From UBA11612 sp963662375 (GTDB lineage: Bacteria > Pseudomonadota > Alphaproteobacteria > Rhodospirillales > Rhodospirillaceae): a stretch of 64,000 bases of DNA. The stretch lies in assembly GCA_963662375.2 (NCBI GenBank), contig CAXXRP010000010.1:248001-312000 (forward strand), written 5' to 3'. This document shows, piece by piece, positions 1 to 8,575 of the stretch (position 1 is the first letter of the stretch; each line of letters begins with the position of its first letter). A program made the position numbers and the translations under genes. The notes beneath the pieces are model-generated. The model was not told the origin of the DNA and searched no databases. It saw nothing but the letters and a program-made list of their open reading frames with translations.

Positions 1-918
1 GACCCGCTGCTCCTCAACGCCCAGCGCGGAAATTTTGGTGAACCCGAACGGCTCCACGCGCAGAACTTCGCCCTTCAGGGAGTTGGCTCCGCCCCATTCA
101 TCGATAATAACGCGGTCGCCCTTCTTCACTTTCACCGCGTCCGCAGATAGTAGATCGGTCACGATCTCCAGATTCGTTGGATCCCCAACCTCAATTAACG
201 GTGTTCCCGTTGGCAGGACAGTGACACTCTGTTGCATGCGTTGCAGGATCCGGCCATTCACAGGGGCGCGGACCGAGATATAAGTAACGTTGCTGCTTCT
301 CCCGCCATCGCTGCGCTCCGCACTTTCAATAGCGGCGCGGGATGTTTCCATATCTATGCGCCGCATGGTAATTATTGCTGCCGCCTGATCTACCGAGGCT
401 CGGGCGGTGCGTACCAATAGCCACGCGCGGTCAAGTGTTGCGGCTGAAATGGTCGAATCCTTGTAGAGCTGTTCGGCGCGAGCCAACTCAGATTTGGCGA
501 AGTCCAGCTCCGCCTTGGCCCTGGCTTGCTCGGCCACCGCAAGGCCGACACCGGCCTCCGCTTCCGAGCGCGAGCGTACATCAAGCAACGCTGGATCTTG
601 GGGCTGAAAAAGGGCGAGCACTGTTTCTCCAGCGATGACTTCATCACCAACCTCTAACTCTATGCGTTCGACACGACCTGCTACAGGTGCCGAAACCACA
701 TAGACGCTTTTAACCCGCGTTTCGCCCTCGTCGTCGATGGTCACAGTAAGATCGCCTCGCGTAACGTGCGCGAAATCTGCCGGTATTGGTTGTGGGCGCA
801 TAGACCAAAGGATCAGCAGAACCACAGTCGCGCCAATACCCGCAATGGTTAACTTGCGGCGATTCCAAGACGTAACAGCTTTGCGTACTTGCTTAACAAA
901 CGATACTGACTCAGCCAT
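1..918 (-). CDS. HlyD/MacA-type periplasmic adaptor subunit (3' end outside window)
   Basis: Minus-strand reading frame open from the ATG at 918 to the window edge, about 306 codons seen, so the C-terminus is missing. The start sits 3 bases after the stop of the upstream permease, indicating one operon. The protein begins with a short cytoplasmic part, one membrane anchor at about residues 23-40, then a biotinyl-lipoyl-like half-motif (VVSAPVAGRVERI), a long Glu/Ala/Arg-rich helical hairpin, and the second half-motif with ISVRAPVNGRIL. This is the membrane-fusion-protein architecture. With the FtsX permease and ATPase it would form a MacAB-like exporter that links the inner membrane to an outer-membrane channel. 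The substrate cannot be inferred. Confidence 0.88.
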   Translation of the reverse strand, partial: MAESVSFVKQVRKAVTSWNRRKLTIAGIGATVVLLILWSMRPQPIPADFAHVTRGDLTVTIDDEGETRVKSVYVVSAPVAGRVERIELEVGDEVIAGETVLALFQPQDPALLDVRSRSEAEAGVGLAVAEQARAKAELDFAKSELARAEQLYKDSTISAATLDRAWLLVRTARASVDQAAAIITMRRIDMETSRAAIESAERSDGGRSSNVTYISVRAPVNGRILQRMQQSVTVLPTGTPLIEVGDPTNLEIVTDLLSADAVKVKKGDRVIIDEWGGANSLKGEVLRVEPFGFTKISALGVEEQRV

Positions 919-921
919 TTT

Positions 922-3333
922 CTACTCTCGCGTCTTCAATACAGAAACCAACTCTAACTGATATACCCGCTGTCGGACCAAAAAACCGCAGATGATGGCC
1001 GAAACAACGACTACGGTTACGGAAAATCCATACGTAGAGTCGGCGATGATCAGCGGAAAGCTATACATGTCGGTGTTCAATGCCGGCGATATGAGCAGAG
1101 CGATGCCGTGCCCCAGTAAGCATCCTACGGGCAGGGCAATCAACGTCTGCAGTCCCAACTCGCCGAGAAGAATGTATGTGACTTCGGCGCGTGTAAACCC
1201 CAGCACCCGCAAGCTGGCAAGCGCGCGCGCGCGTTCCGACAAAGCGATGCGCGAGCTGTTGTACGTGACCCCGAATGCAATGAGTGTCGCGAAGGCAACG
1301 AATACACCGATCATTACGTACATTGTGCTTTCCATGGCGGTTTGAAAGCTATCCAACGCTGCCGTAGTGACGGATACACCCGCAACAGCTGGCATGTCCT
1401 TAAGGCGTCGGTAAAGTGCATTCACATGGTTTCTATCGGCCAGCACGTGAACGCCTGTAACCGTCGATCCCTCAAGCATCAACCGGTTGACGGCCTCTAG
1501 ACTCATATAAGCGGTTAAGCCTATGTACTCTTCGACAATCTGCACCACAGGCAAATCTATCACTGGCCGGCGCTCCTGCATCACCTCGACTCGCACCATG
1601 TCTCCGATTCCGGCGCCCAATTTTGTCGCCAAATGTTCAGAAAGTGCGAGGCCGCCCGGCGGGGGTTCCACCGGATTGATGCTGGTGTTTAGCAATCTGT
1701 TGAGGTTGGCGTGCGATACAATGCCGGTTATGGCTGTGCGTTCCGTGAGTGTGCCTTTATGCAGCCGCACCGATACCGAGCGTACGCGCTGCGTCGCCAG
1801 CACGCCGGGCAGGTGTCTGATTTCCTCTTCTATGGCTCCGGCTCTGGGTTCAACGAAGGACACCGTCAGGGTCTGGCGTTCCTTCTCGAAGAACATGACC
1901 GAGATAACGTGTTGCACAGTGTCCATAAAAAATAGAGACGACACTAAGATGGCCACCGCAAAAGCGATGCCGGTGATAGTTAGTCCTGTCCGAACAGGCC
2001 AGCGGGTAACGTGTCGAAAGATCATCCGGGTAAGTTGGCTGACGTTAAATCTGGCGAACAAAGCGCTGAATCCGGTGCGCCGGAAGGCGGTTGGCATGGG
2101 CGGTGCCATGGCCACGGCTGGAGACAGGCGCACCGCGTGGCGGACGGCGCCAAGCCCGCCCGCCGCACCTGCCGCGGCGCTGACCAGGGCGGCCATGAAA
2201 AGCACCTGCGGCTCTACCCGGTAGGCCAACAGAGGAAACTTAAAGTAGTCGTTGTACAGTCCCATCACCGCATTGCCGAGCCACTGGCCAGCAATGACGC
2301 CCATGATCAGGCCGAGGCCGACCAGCACAAAGATCAGCTTCAGGTACTGTCGCCCGACCTCCCAATCCGTATAGCCAAAGGCCTTCAATAGACCGATCTG
2401 CTCGTGCTCGGTTGTAACAATCCGGGAAATGACGATGTTCAAGAGGAACGCCGCCACGGCCAGGAAAATCGGCGGCATCAGCCCGCCCATGGCTTCCAGC
2501 TGAGTCAGCTCGTTGGTCAGGAAAAAATGCGACATCTGGTCTTTGCGCCCGTATGCGCCCAGTCCGCCATGGGGCTTAAGAACATCGTCCAAGCGTTCGA
2601 GTACGTAACCTGTTCGCGCGTCCCGGCGCAGCGTTACGACAACATCGTTGAACGCTTCGTTCAGGTCAAAGGCAGCGGCCAGTGCTTCGCGGTCCATCCA
2701 CAAGACGCCGAAGTGCTTGTCGTCAGGCATAAGCTCCCCAGGTGCCATGGCGTATATGTACTCAGGTGTCAGCGCGATTCCGACGATCCTGAGTTTCCGC
2801 TTCTTGCCGTTGATGGTCGCGAAAACCGTGTCGTCAAGCGTCAAATAATTGGCCATAGCAAATGGTTCGCTGATGACCACTTCCGAAGACCGGCCCGGCT
2901 CTACCAAGCGTCCGCGCCGTAGGTGGACTCCGTTGATGGCCGGATTACGTCCCTCGAGAATGGAGATCAGGCGTCCCGTTGCAGGTTCAGCCATGCCCTC
3001 CAGGTCCAGCGGGACGCTAACAACAATGCGAGTTTCAAGATTGGCGATGCCGTCGATGGCCCGCAGTCTTGTTTCGAGACTATTAGGCGCGCGCTTCAGT
3101 GAAGCGAATACGTCGGCGAACCGATAGTGTTCATAGAATGCATCCATACTCAGGGTCAGGGCGGAGACGCTCCCAAAGACCGCCACCATCAGGGCAATTC
3201 CGGCCGCCACGACCGTGGCAATAGCGAGGCCCTGACCCTTGAGTCGCCACAAATCGCGCAAGAGCTTGCGGTTCAGGGAACTGACCTTAACGGCCATCGA
3301 CCAGGACAAAAGGTAACGCGTGATGGGATTCAT
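922..3333 (-). CDS. ABC transporter permease, FtsX/MacB type, duplicated
   Basis: An 803-residue integral membrane protein with an N-terminal membrane segment near residues 34-57, a large periplasmic domain, and two FtsX-type transmembrane blocks: one around residues 285-410 followed by a second unit with its own leading helix near residue 450 and C-terminal helices after about 680. The two-unit length of about 800 residues is usual for lipoprotein or antimicrobial-peptide type ABC permeases. It starts 10 bases after the ATPase stop and ends 3 bases before the adaptor start, so the three genes are one operon. The likely role is mechanotransmission for export of a lipophilic or peptide substrate; the substrate is unknown. 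Confidence 0.9.
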   Translation of the reverse strand: MNPITRYLLSWSMAVKVSSLNRKLLRDLWRLKGQGLAIATVVAAGIALMVAVFGSVSALTLSMDAFYEHYRFADVFASLKRAPNSLETRLRAIDGIANLETRIVVSVPLDLEGMAEPATGRLISILEGRNPAINGVHLRRGRLVEPGRSSEVVISEPFAMANYLTLDDTVFATINGKKRKLRIVGIALTPEYIYAMAPGELMPDDKHFGVLWMDREALAAAFDLNEAFNDVVVTLRRDARTGYVLERLDDVLKPHGGLGAYGRKDQMSHFFLTNELTQLEAMGGLMPPIFLAVAAFLLNIVISRIVTTEHEQIGLLKAFGYTDWEVGRQYLKLIFVLVGLGLIMGVIAGQWLGNAVMGLYNDYFKFPLLAYRVEPQVLFMAALVSAAAGAAGGLGAVRHAVRLSPAVAMAPPMPTAFRRTGFSALFARFNVSQLTRMIFRHVTRWPVRTGLTITGIAFAVAILVSSLFFMDTVQHVISVMFFEKERQTLTVSFVEPRAGAIEEEIRHLPGVLATQRVRSVSVRLHKGTLTERTAITGIVSHANLNRLLNTSINPVEPPPGGLALSEHLATKLGAGIGDMVRVEVMQERRPVIDLPVVQIVEEYIGLTAYMSLEAVNRLMLEGSTVTGVHVLADRNHVNALYRRLKDMPAVAGVSVTTAALDSFQTAMESTMYVMIGVFVAFATLIAFGVTYNSSRIALSERARALASLRVLGFTRAEVTYILLGELGLQTLIALPVGCLLGHGIALLISPALNTDMYSFPLIIADSTYGFSVTVVVVSAIICGFLVRQRVYQLELVSVLKTRE

Positions 3334-3343
3334 CTCACCGGCC

Positions 3344-4105
3344 TCACCACGTTAGCTCTTCCGGTGGGCGCCGGTTTTCATTGCGCTCGACGCTGATGAT
3401 ATGCCCGTCAGCGAAGCGGATCACGCGGTCAGCCATCTCGGCGATCCCCGCGTTGTGGGTGATGACCGCTGTGGTCGTGTTCAGTTCCGCGTTGGCGCGG
3501 GCGATGGCCTGGAGCACGACAATTCCGGTTTTGCTGTCCAATGCCCCTGTTGGTTCGTCGCACAGCAGCACCGACGGATTCTTGGCAACGGCACGGGCGA
3601 TAGCGACGCGCTGCTGCTCGCCGCCGGACATCTGCGCCGGAAAGTGGTTCAAGCGGTGGGAAAGTCCGACAAGACCCAGCGCATCGTCTGTGGTCATTGG
3701 ATTTCTCGCAATTTCCGTCACGAGTGCCACGTTCTCACGTGCCGTCAGGCTCGGAATAAGATTATAAAATTGGAACACGAAGCCGATATGATCGCGCCGT
3801 AACAACGTGAGTTCCTCCTGACTCAACGCGGTTACCTCGCGTCCGCGGAAGTAAAGCGTTCCGGCACTCGGTTGATCAAGGCCGCCTAGGATGTTCAACA
3901 ACGTGGATTTGCCACTGCCCGACGGGCCCAGAAGAACAACCAACTCGCCCTCGTAAAGTGTAAGATCCACGCCGCGTAGCGCGTGCACCCGGGTTTCGCC
4001 GGTCTCATAGACCTTAGAGATACCTTCGGCGCGAAAAGTCTCGTCGCCAGTCTGCGGTGAGGATTCGGCGCCGTGTGTGTCGAGGTAATTATCCGGTGGT
4101 GTCAT
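3344..4105 (-). CDS. ABC transporter ATP-binding protein, LolD/MacB-like
   Basis: A 253-residue cytoplasmic ATPase, the first gene of the exporter operon. Walker A is GPSGSGKS at residues 60-67, the ABC signature SGGEQQR at 160-166, Walker B ends in LLCDEPTGALD at about 180-190, and the H-loop histidine is at about 217. The TGALD after Walker B is typical of the LolD/MacB/FtsE group. It has a roughly 20-residue N-terminal extension before the ABC fold, so an internal start is conceivable, but the ATG at 4105 is the first in frame and I keep it. It powers the permease encoded downstream. Confidence 0.93.
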   Translation of the reverse strand: MTPPDNYLDTHGAESSPQTGDETFRAEGISKVYETGETRVHALRGVDLTLYEGELVVLLGPSGSGKSTLLNILGGLDQPSAGTLYFRGREVTALSQEELTLLRRDHIGFVFQFYNLIPSLTARENVALVTEIARNPMTTDDALGLVGLSHRLNHFPAQMSGGEQQRVAIARAVAKNPSVLLCDEPTGALDSKTGIVVLQAIARANAELNTTTAVITHNAGIAEMADRVIRFADGHIISVERNENRRPPEELTW

Positions 4106-4280
4106 GTCTGTGCTTTGATGCGTCGAAAACTGATTCTAAAGCTTATCCCGCGATCACAGCCGGAACATTGATGCGCTGCAAAACTAGCACGCTTGACCCT
4201 CCTGGCCTACCGTAACGGGCGTTTTCTTATGCATTCCGGCCATGCGCATTTACAATGCGCGCCGAAAGCGGGTTCTGGCA

Positions 4281-4309
4281 TTGACAAATTGGCGCTGCCG
4301 TCCATTCAC
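4281..4309 (+). promoter_or_regulatory. sigma70-like promoter candidate upstream of maoC-like gene
   Basis: A TTGACA hexamer at 4281-4286 is followed after 17 bases by ATTCAC at 4304-4309. The -35 is consensus and the spacing is ideal, but the -10 is weak. It lies 36 bases before the ATG of the MaoC-like gene and points toward it. Confidence 0.35.
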
Positions 4310-4344
4310 TGCCGCGAAAATTAGCGGTCAAATAAGAAGGAGAA

Positions 4345-4809
4345 ATGGATATGGGCCTGGGTCTTTATATCGAAGATTGAGAGGTCGGAAAGACCTACAA
4401 GACCAACGGTCGGACGATCGAGCAAAGTGACATTAACTTGTTTGCTGGCCTGATCGGTGACTTCACGACCATTCACATCAACGCCGAATATGCGAAGACC
4501 ATGCCGTATAGCACGCCCATCGCCCACGACCCGCTCACGTCGTCCTGTGCCATCGGCATGTTTGCCCAACTCGGTCTGGTGGATGGCACGGTGATTGCCT
4601 TGCTCAATTTCAATTTCGATATGAAGGCCGTTGTACGTGGGGGCGACACTGTTCATTCGGTGGTCACCATCGCCGAAGCGCGGCCGACGTCTAAGAAGGA
4701 TGCGGGCGTTGTGAAGTTTGGCTTTGACATGCGTAATCAGCGTGACGAGACGGTACAGCTAGGAAGTATGACGGTTTTGGTTAAGTCTCGGACGTCGGAG
4801 CAAGGCTAG
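4345..4809 (+). pseudogene. MaoC-like (R)-specific enoyl-CoA hydratase family, in-frame TGA
   Basis: The ATG at 4345 follows a good Shine-Dalgarno (AAGGAG). The frame reads MDMGLGLYIED, then TGA at 4378-4380, then continues in the same frame with EVGKTYKTNGRTIEQSDI to the stop at 4809. MaoC proteins usually have YxED(W/F)xVG here, so the stop most likely replaces a tryptophan codon (TGG to TGA). The rest looks normal: hot-dog fold with the GDFxxIHxNxEYA hydratase motif and IAHDPLTSS. A shortened product could start at TTG 4438, but it would lack the first strand. It lies beside an acyl-CoA synthetase that is also broken, suggesting a lost CoA-thioester function. About 154 residues if the stop is ignored. 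Confidence 0.75.
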
Positions 4810-4820
4810 GCTGTTCCACG

Positions 4821-6469
4821 GCGACTCCTAACATTCCAGAAGAATTCCGCACCGCCTTCGATGCTTTTGAGGCGACGGCACGTGCCTATTCAAAAAACGC
4901 CTTCCTCTGCGTTCCCGCCGGAGCACCTTATGAGAGAAGGTCCGAGGTTCTCGTGGTTGAGTACGATTTTGGAACCGTCTACGGGCGGGTTCAGCAATTG
5001 CGGTCGCTATTTGAACGGTCCGGTATTGGCCACGGTCACCGCGTAGCGCTACTGTTGGGGAACCGTGCCGAATACGTTTTCTGTTTCTTTGCGCTTAACG
5101 GTCTCGGTGCATGGGTTACCGATCAATGCCGAGAACACCGCCGAAGAAATGCTGCACCAGGTTGTTCATTCGGACATCGATGTCTGCATAACAACCAACC
5201 GACGGCTGGCAGATTTCAAGAGGGTCGTTGAACGTTACAGTCCTCAGGTGTCGGTGTATTCTGTCGAAGATTTGCCCGAGGTCCTTAAGGTTCGTGTTCG
5301 TGCACTCGACCCTGGCGCGCCCGACCGCGAAACGATTGCCGCTGTGCTTTATACATCGGGCGCCACGGGCAAGCCGAAAGGGTGTCTGATCTCCAACCAA
5401 TACGCTGTTAACGCTGGCGCGTGGTACCTCTCGCGCGAAGGGTGCCAAACTTTGGAGTTCGGCCAGGGCCGGGTGTTCAACCCATTCCCAGTCCATCATA
5501 TGAATGCCGGTGTCGTCAGTCTGATGGCGATGGTGTTTTCCGCCAACTGCTTGGTGCTGTGGGATCGCTTTCACCCTAAGACATGGTGGCGCGATGTAGT
5601 TGCAACGGGTTCAACCGCTGTCCACTACATGGGTCTTATTCCTCCCGTTCTCGTTAAGCAGGACCCCACGCCAGAAGAACGTCAGCATAAGGTGAAATTC
5701 GCCTTCGGCGCCGGTGTTGATCCAGACATTCACGTGGAGTTTGAAAAAAGGTTCGGGATTCCGCTTGTCGAGGTTTTCGGGATGACCGAAACAGGCCGTA
5801 CCATTTCCAACAGCATCGAGCCGCGGCACATCACCACCCGGGCTTTCGGAAAGGCGCGGGATGGTCTTGAAGTCATGATCGCTGACGACAACGACAAACC
5901 GCTTCCTGTCGGTACGCCCGGGAACCTACTTCTCCGGTTTGCCGGGCCCAATCCCCGCTTAGCTTTTTCTCGGGCTACCTTAACGATGAGAAGGCGACGG
6001 AAGACGTGTGGCGCGGCGGTTGGCTCCACACGGTGATGTCTGTAAACAGGGTCCCGACGGTATGCTCTACTTCGTAGATCGCAAGAAGAATATTATCCGC
6101 CGCAGCGGCGAGGACATCGCCGCTGCCGAGGTGGAGGCGGCCATAGCGGCGCACCCAAGTGTTCATACGGTCGCGTGCTTGCCGATTCCCGATGAAATGC
6201 GGGACGAAGAGGTCACGGCCTGCATCGTCTTGCAGCCCGGGGTCGAGGCCGGGCAGGACACGGCAGACTCTATTTTCGATCAGTGTTACAAGCAGTTATC
6301 ATACTTTAAGATGCCGGGTTGGATCGTCTTTCGTGATACGCTACCAACCACCTATACGGCGAAAATTCAAAAATCGCTGATCTTTGCTTCGGATGAAGAC
6401 CCGACCGCTACACCGCTGTCCTTCGATTTTCGCAACAGAAAGCGCCGCTCGGCCGCCGTGGTCGTTTAA
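4821..6469 (+). pseudogene. Acyl-CoA synthetase (AMP-binding family), three frameshifts
   Basis: Coding similarity is continuous but jumps frame near 5105-5125, near 5960, and near 6035. Recognisable parts in order are an N-terminal segment with VALLLGNRAEYVF, the P-loop-like YTSGATGKPKG at about 5350, the A5 motif FGMTETGRT at about 5775, the A7/A8 region with WLHT...GDV at about 6030, and the A10 lysine motif TAKIQKSL at about 6360. No ATG was found in frame between the upstream stop and the first recognisable codons, so the start may be lost or non-canonical. With three shifts no functional enzyme is expected unless the sequence has errors. The intact relative at 55941 may supply the activity. 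Confidence 0.8.
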
Positions 6470-6480
6470 CCATCGGATTT

Positions 6481-6775
6481 CTAGTCGGAGACGGCCACTT
6501 GATTGCGTCCGCCGTGATTTGCCTTGTAGAGGGCCTTGTCGGCCGCTTGGGTCACGTCCAGTACAGACCGAAATCGTGAATACGAGGCAATGCCGCAGCT
6601 GAACGTGACACTGAAGGGGCCCTTTTCGGACTCGTATTTCATTTCATTTGCCGCTTCGCGAAGTTTATCCATAGCTTCTTTTGCTTTAGCTGTGTCTGTA
6701 CTAGGCATGACAACCGCAAATTCCTCGCCACCGTATCGGCCCACATAGTTAACGCGGCGCAAGGACTCGACCTGG
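6481..6775 (-). pseudogene. Diguanylate cyclase GGDEF domain, C-terminal fragment
   Basis: The minus strand encodes the last roughly 95 residues of a GGDEF domain, including the active-site loop RYGGEEFAVV and the C-terminal ADKALYKAN-GRNQV region. The frame remains GGDEF-like up to about 6775 and then stops matching, where a plus-strand gene fragment begins. The N-terminal half of the domain and any sensor are absent. The A-site signature is intact, but the nucleotide-binding first half is missing, so this should be inactive. Confidence 0.75.
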
Positions 6776-7009
6776 GAACAGCGCTACAACTTCTTCAAGG
6801 ATACAGTGTATCACAATCTCTATGCCATCGATGACAATGTCGAGCTGATCAAGAATGCCAGGCTGTACTTTGCTGCGGCCGATGGTGCTGAAGTTGAAGC
6901 TGAAAATGCTTCGGAGGCCGACGGCGAGGCCAAGACTGCGGCGCCTCAAGAAGCAGGTGAAGATGGCACAACTGAAGACGCTAATCAGACACAGGACGGC
7001 ACTGCCTGA
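6773..7009 (+). pseudogene. C-terminal fragment of an unrecognised protein with acidic tail
   Basis: The frame reads WEQRYNFFKDTVYHNLYAI and then a highly acidic, Ala/Glu/Asp/Thr-rich tail of about 45 residues ending at 7009. No start codon or ribosome site precedes it, and it abuts the truncated GGDEF fragment, so it appears to be the 3' end of a gene whose start was lost. It overlaps the end of the phosphatase on the other strand by 29 bases. I do not recognise the family. Confidence 0.4.
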
Positions 7010-7580
7010 TGTGATCTTCCTGGGTTACTGTTTCGATCGCCAGTGGATTGGCCGCCCGTACGGCGCCGATGGCTGCGTCGGGCTCGGAGCCCAGTTCCAC
7101 CAATAGCTGTGCGGCCATGAGGCCGGCGCGCCCGCGCCCACCGCGGCAGTGCACGACAATACGCGCGCCGCCCTTGAGACGGCCGCGTACCAAAGGCCCA
7201 TACTCTTTCCATGCTGCTTCGAAGATAGCATCGGGTGCGCCGAAATCGACGATCGGCATGTGCAGCCAGTTGATCAACCTTTCCGCTGCGGAGCGCCCTA
7301 GGGAGTCGGCCGTTACAGCCGCCTCAGCTAACTCGGCGGTCTCCATGAGCGTGATCAAGGTATCGGCTCCAAATGTTTTGATCACGTCCATGTCAGCGGC
7401 TAAGTCGCGGTTCCATGGGCCTGTCACGGCATGAGACTGGTGCTTTCCTGGGCAAAGAGTCATGCCGATGCGGCCTCCGCCTGGTGTTGAGACCGCGGGG
7501 ATTTCCAGCGGATGTGTTTGGCTGGTTTTCTCGGCCATGTCGCCACTAGATAAAGGCATTCTCGGCTCTGGGTCCGTCAC
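6981..7580 (-). CDS. Dual-specificity/CDKN3-like protein phosphatase
   Basis: A 199-residue protein with the cysteine-phosphatase P-loop HCRGGRGRAG (C-x5-R) at about residues 143-152 and an upstream WLHMPIVDFGAPD segment that supplies the general-acid aspartate region, as in CDKN3-type and tyrosine phosphatase families. The GTG start at 7580 overlaps the arsC stop in a GTGA arrangement, so translation is coupled. Later ATG codons exist, but they would shorten only an unconserved N-terminus. Coupling to an arsenate-reductase-like gene is notable because both use thiol chemistry on phosphate or arsenate oxyanions; a functional link is inference. Confidence 0.8.
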   Translation of the reverse strand: MTDPEPRMPLSSGDMAEKTSQTHPLEIPAVSTPGGGRIGMTLCPGKHQSHAVTGPWNRDLAADMDVIKTFGADTLITLMETAELAEAAVTADSLGRSAAERLINWLHMPIVDFGAPDAIFEAAWKEYGPLVRGRLKGGARIVVHCRGGRGRAGLMAAQLLVELGSEPDAAIGAVRAANPLAIETVTQEDHIRQCRPVSD

Positions 7581-7918
7581 AGAATTTTATGTACGTTTGC
7601 AGGAGGACGGCCAAGTGCTGCCTTGTCGCCATGAACCACGATGGGCCGTTCAATGATGATCGGATGTTTGACCATAGCCGATATCAGCTCTTTTTCATTC
7701 ATTGACGAGGGGTCAATACCAGCCTCAGCCGCCTCTTTCTTGCGAACAATGTCGATGGTAGAGACACCCAGCATCTTCACAATTGCCGCAAGCTCAGACG
7801 CGGACGGCGGTGCGTTGAGGTACTCGATGATCTGCGGTTTTAGCCCCTTGCCCTCAAGTAGAGCCAGCGTCTGACGCGATTTGGTGCAGCGCGGGTTGTG
7901 GTAGATTTTTAGCGCCAT
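7577..7918 (-). CDS. arsC: Arsenate reductase (ArsC family, glutaredoxin-type)
   Basis: 113 residues, the normal ArsC length. The N-terminus IYHNPRCTKSRQTLALL contains the catalytic cysteine (about residue 11) with the following CxxS-type helix. The C-terminal HPIIIERPIVVHGDKAALGRPP has the conserved arginine-rich loop. Family members reduce arsenate with glutathione and glutaredoxin, or are uncharacterised YfgD/YffB-like relatives; without other ars genes nearby the physiological substrate is uncertain. It is the first gene of a two-gene operon with the phosphatase. Confidence 0.88.
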   Translation of the reverse strand: MALKIYHNPRCTKSRQTLALLEGKGLKPQIIEYLNAPPSASELAAIVKMLGVSTIDIVRKKEAAEAGIDPSSMNEKELISAMVKHPIIIERPIVVHGDKAALGRPPANVHKIL

Positions 7919-8575
7919 GTTCTCCCCCGGTCAGTTTTTGACACAGCCCCAAAGTGTGGCGGCGGATTGTGCCGCGTTGGTACCCTGCGCCTCAAGAAGA
8001 AACCCCGGGCTGGCCTTTCTAGCCGGGAGCCGGGTGTGTGGCCACCTCGTGGAAACTAGAGTGGGGGTCAAGAGTTTTCGCTGAAGTTGAGGGACTTCAG
8101 TTATTTTGAGCGGAGACCGCTTATTCCCTTACGACACCGCGTACATCCACCAACTGCGAAGCGACGGCTTCGTTCAACTCGTTGTGGGCCGCTTATGCGG
8201 CTCTTATGTCAGTACAGACGCAACAACCGTGCCAAGCGGATGATATAAGATAAAACATATTAACGTCAATATGTTACGATATATTTGGTGCGGTGATGAT
8301 CGGCTCGTGGCGCCTCAATGCTGCCGGGTTGAATCGCCCACTAGGAAAGCTCTGCCTGCCCGCAAGAAGGGCGTTAACGCAACCCTAGGCAATGCACAGC
8401 CCGTTGGGGGCCTGTGTGCCCAATGAATGGCGGATTGCACGGGCCCGCGCTGCTTTCCGAGGTGAAAAATCCAGGCTAAGGTCTGATGACGGTGGTGATC
8501 ATATAGCGCGTGGTTGCCGCAGCCCAACACGGGGCGCTCACCACTGGTGAACATGGGGGAAAAGGGGAGCCATCC
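7919..8575. other. Intergenic region between arsC and the NSS symporter
   Basis: About 650 bases between divergent genes. I see no convincing coding sequence on either strand. It contains an inverted repeat at 8254-8275 in an AT-rich patch and presumably the promoters of both flanking units. Confidence 0.5.
8254..8275. promoter_or_regulatory. Perfect 8-bp inverted repeat, operator candidate
   Basis: AACATATT, six spacer bases, AATATGTT, in a locally AT-rich stretch about 300 bases upstream of the symporter start. The symmetry and spacing resemble a dimeric regulator site. No regulator gene is adjacent. Confidence 0.35.

Noticed and set aside
1523..2224. 233-codon plus-strand ORF inside the FtsX permease
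   Set aside because: Antisense shadow of a clear permease gene; Ser/Arg/Met-rich with no recognisable motifs.
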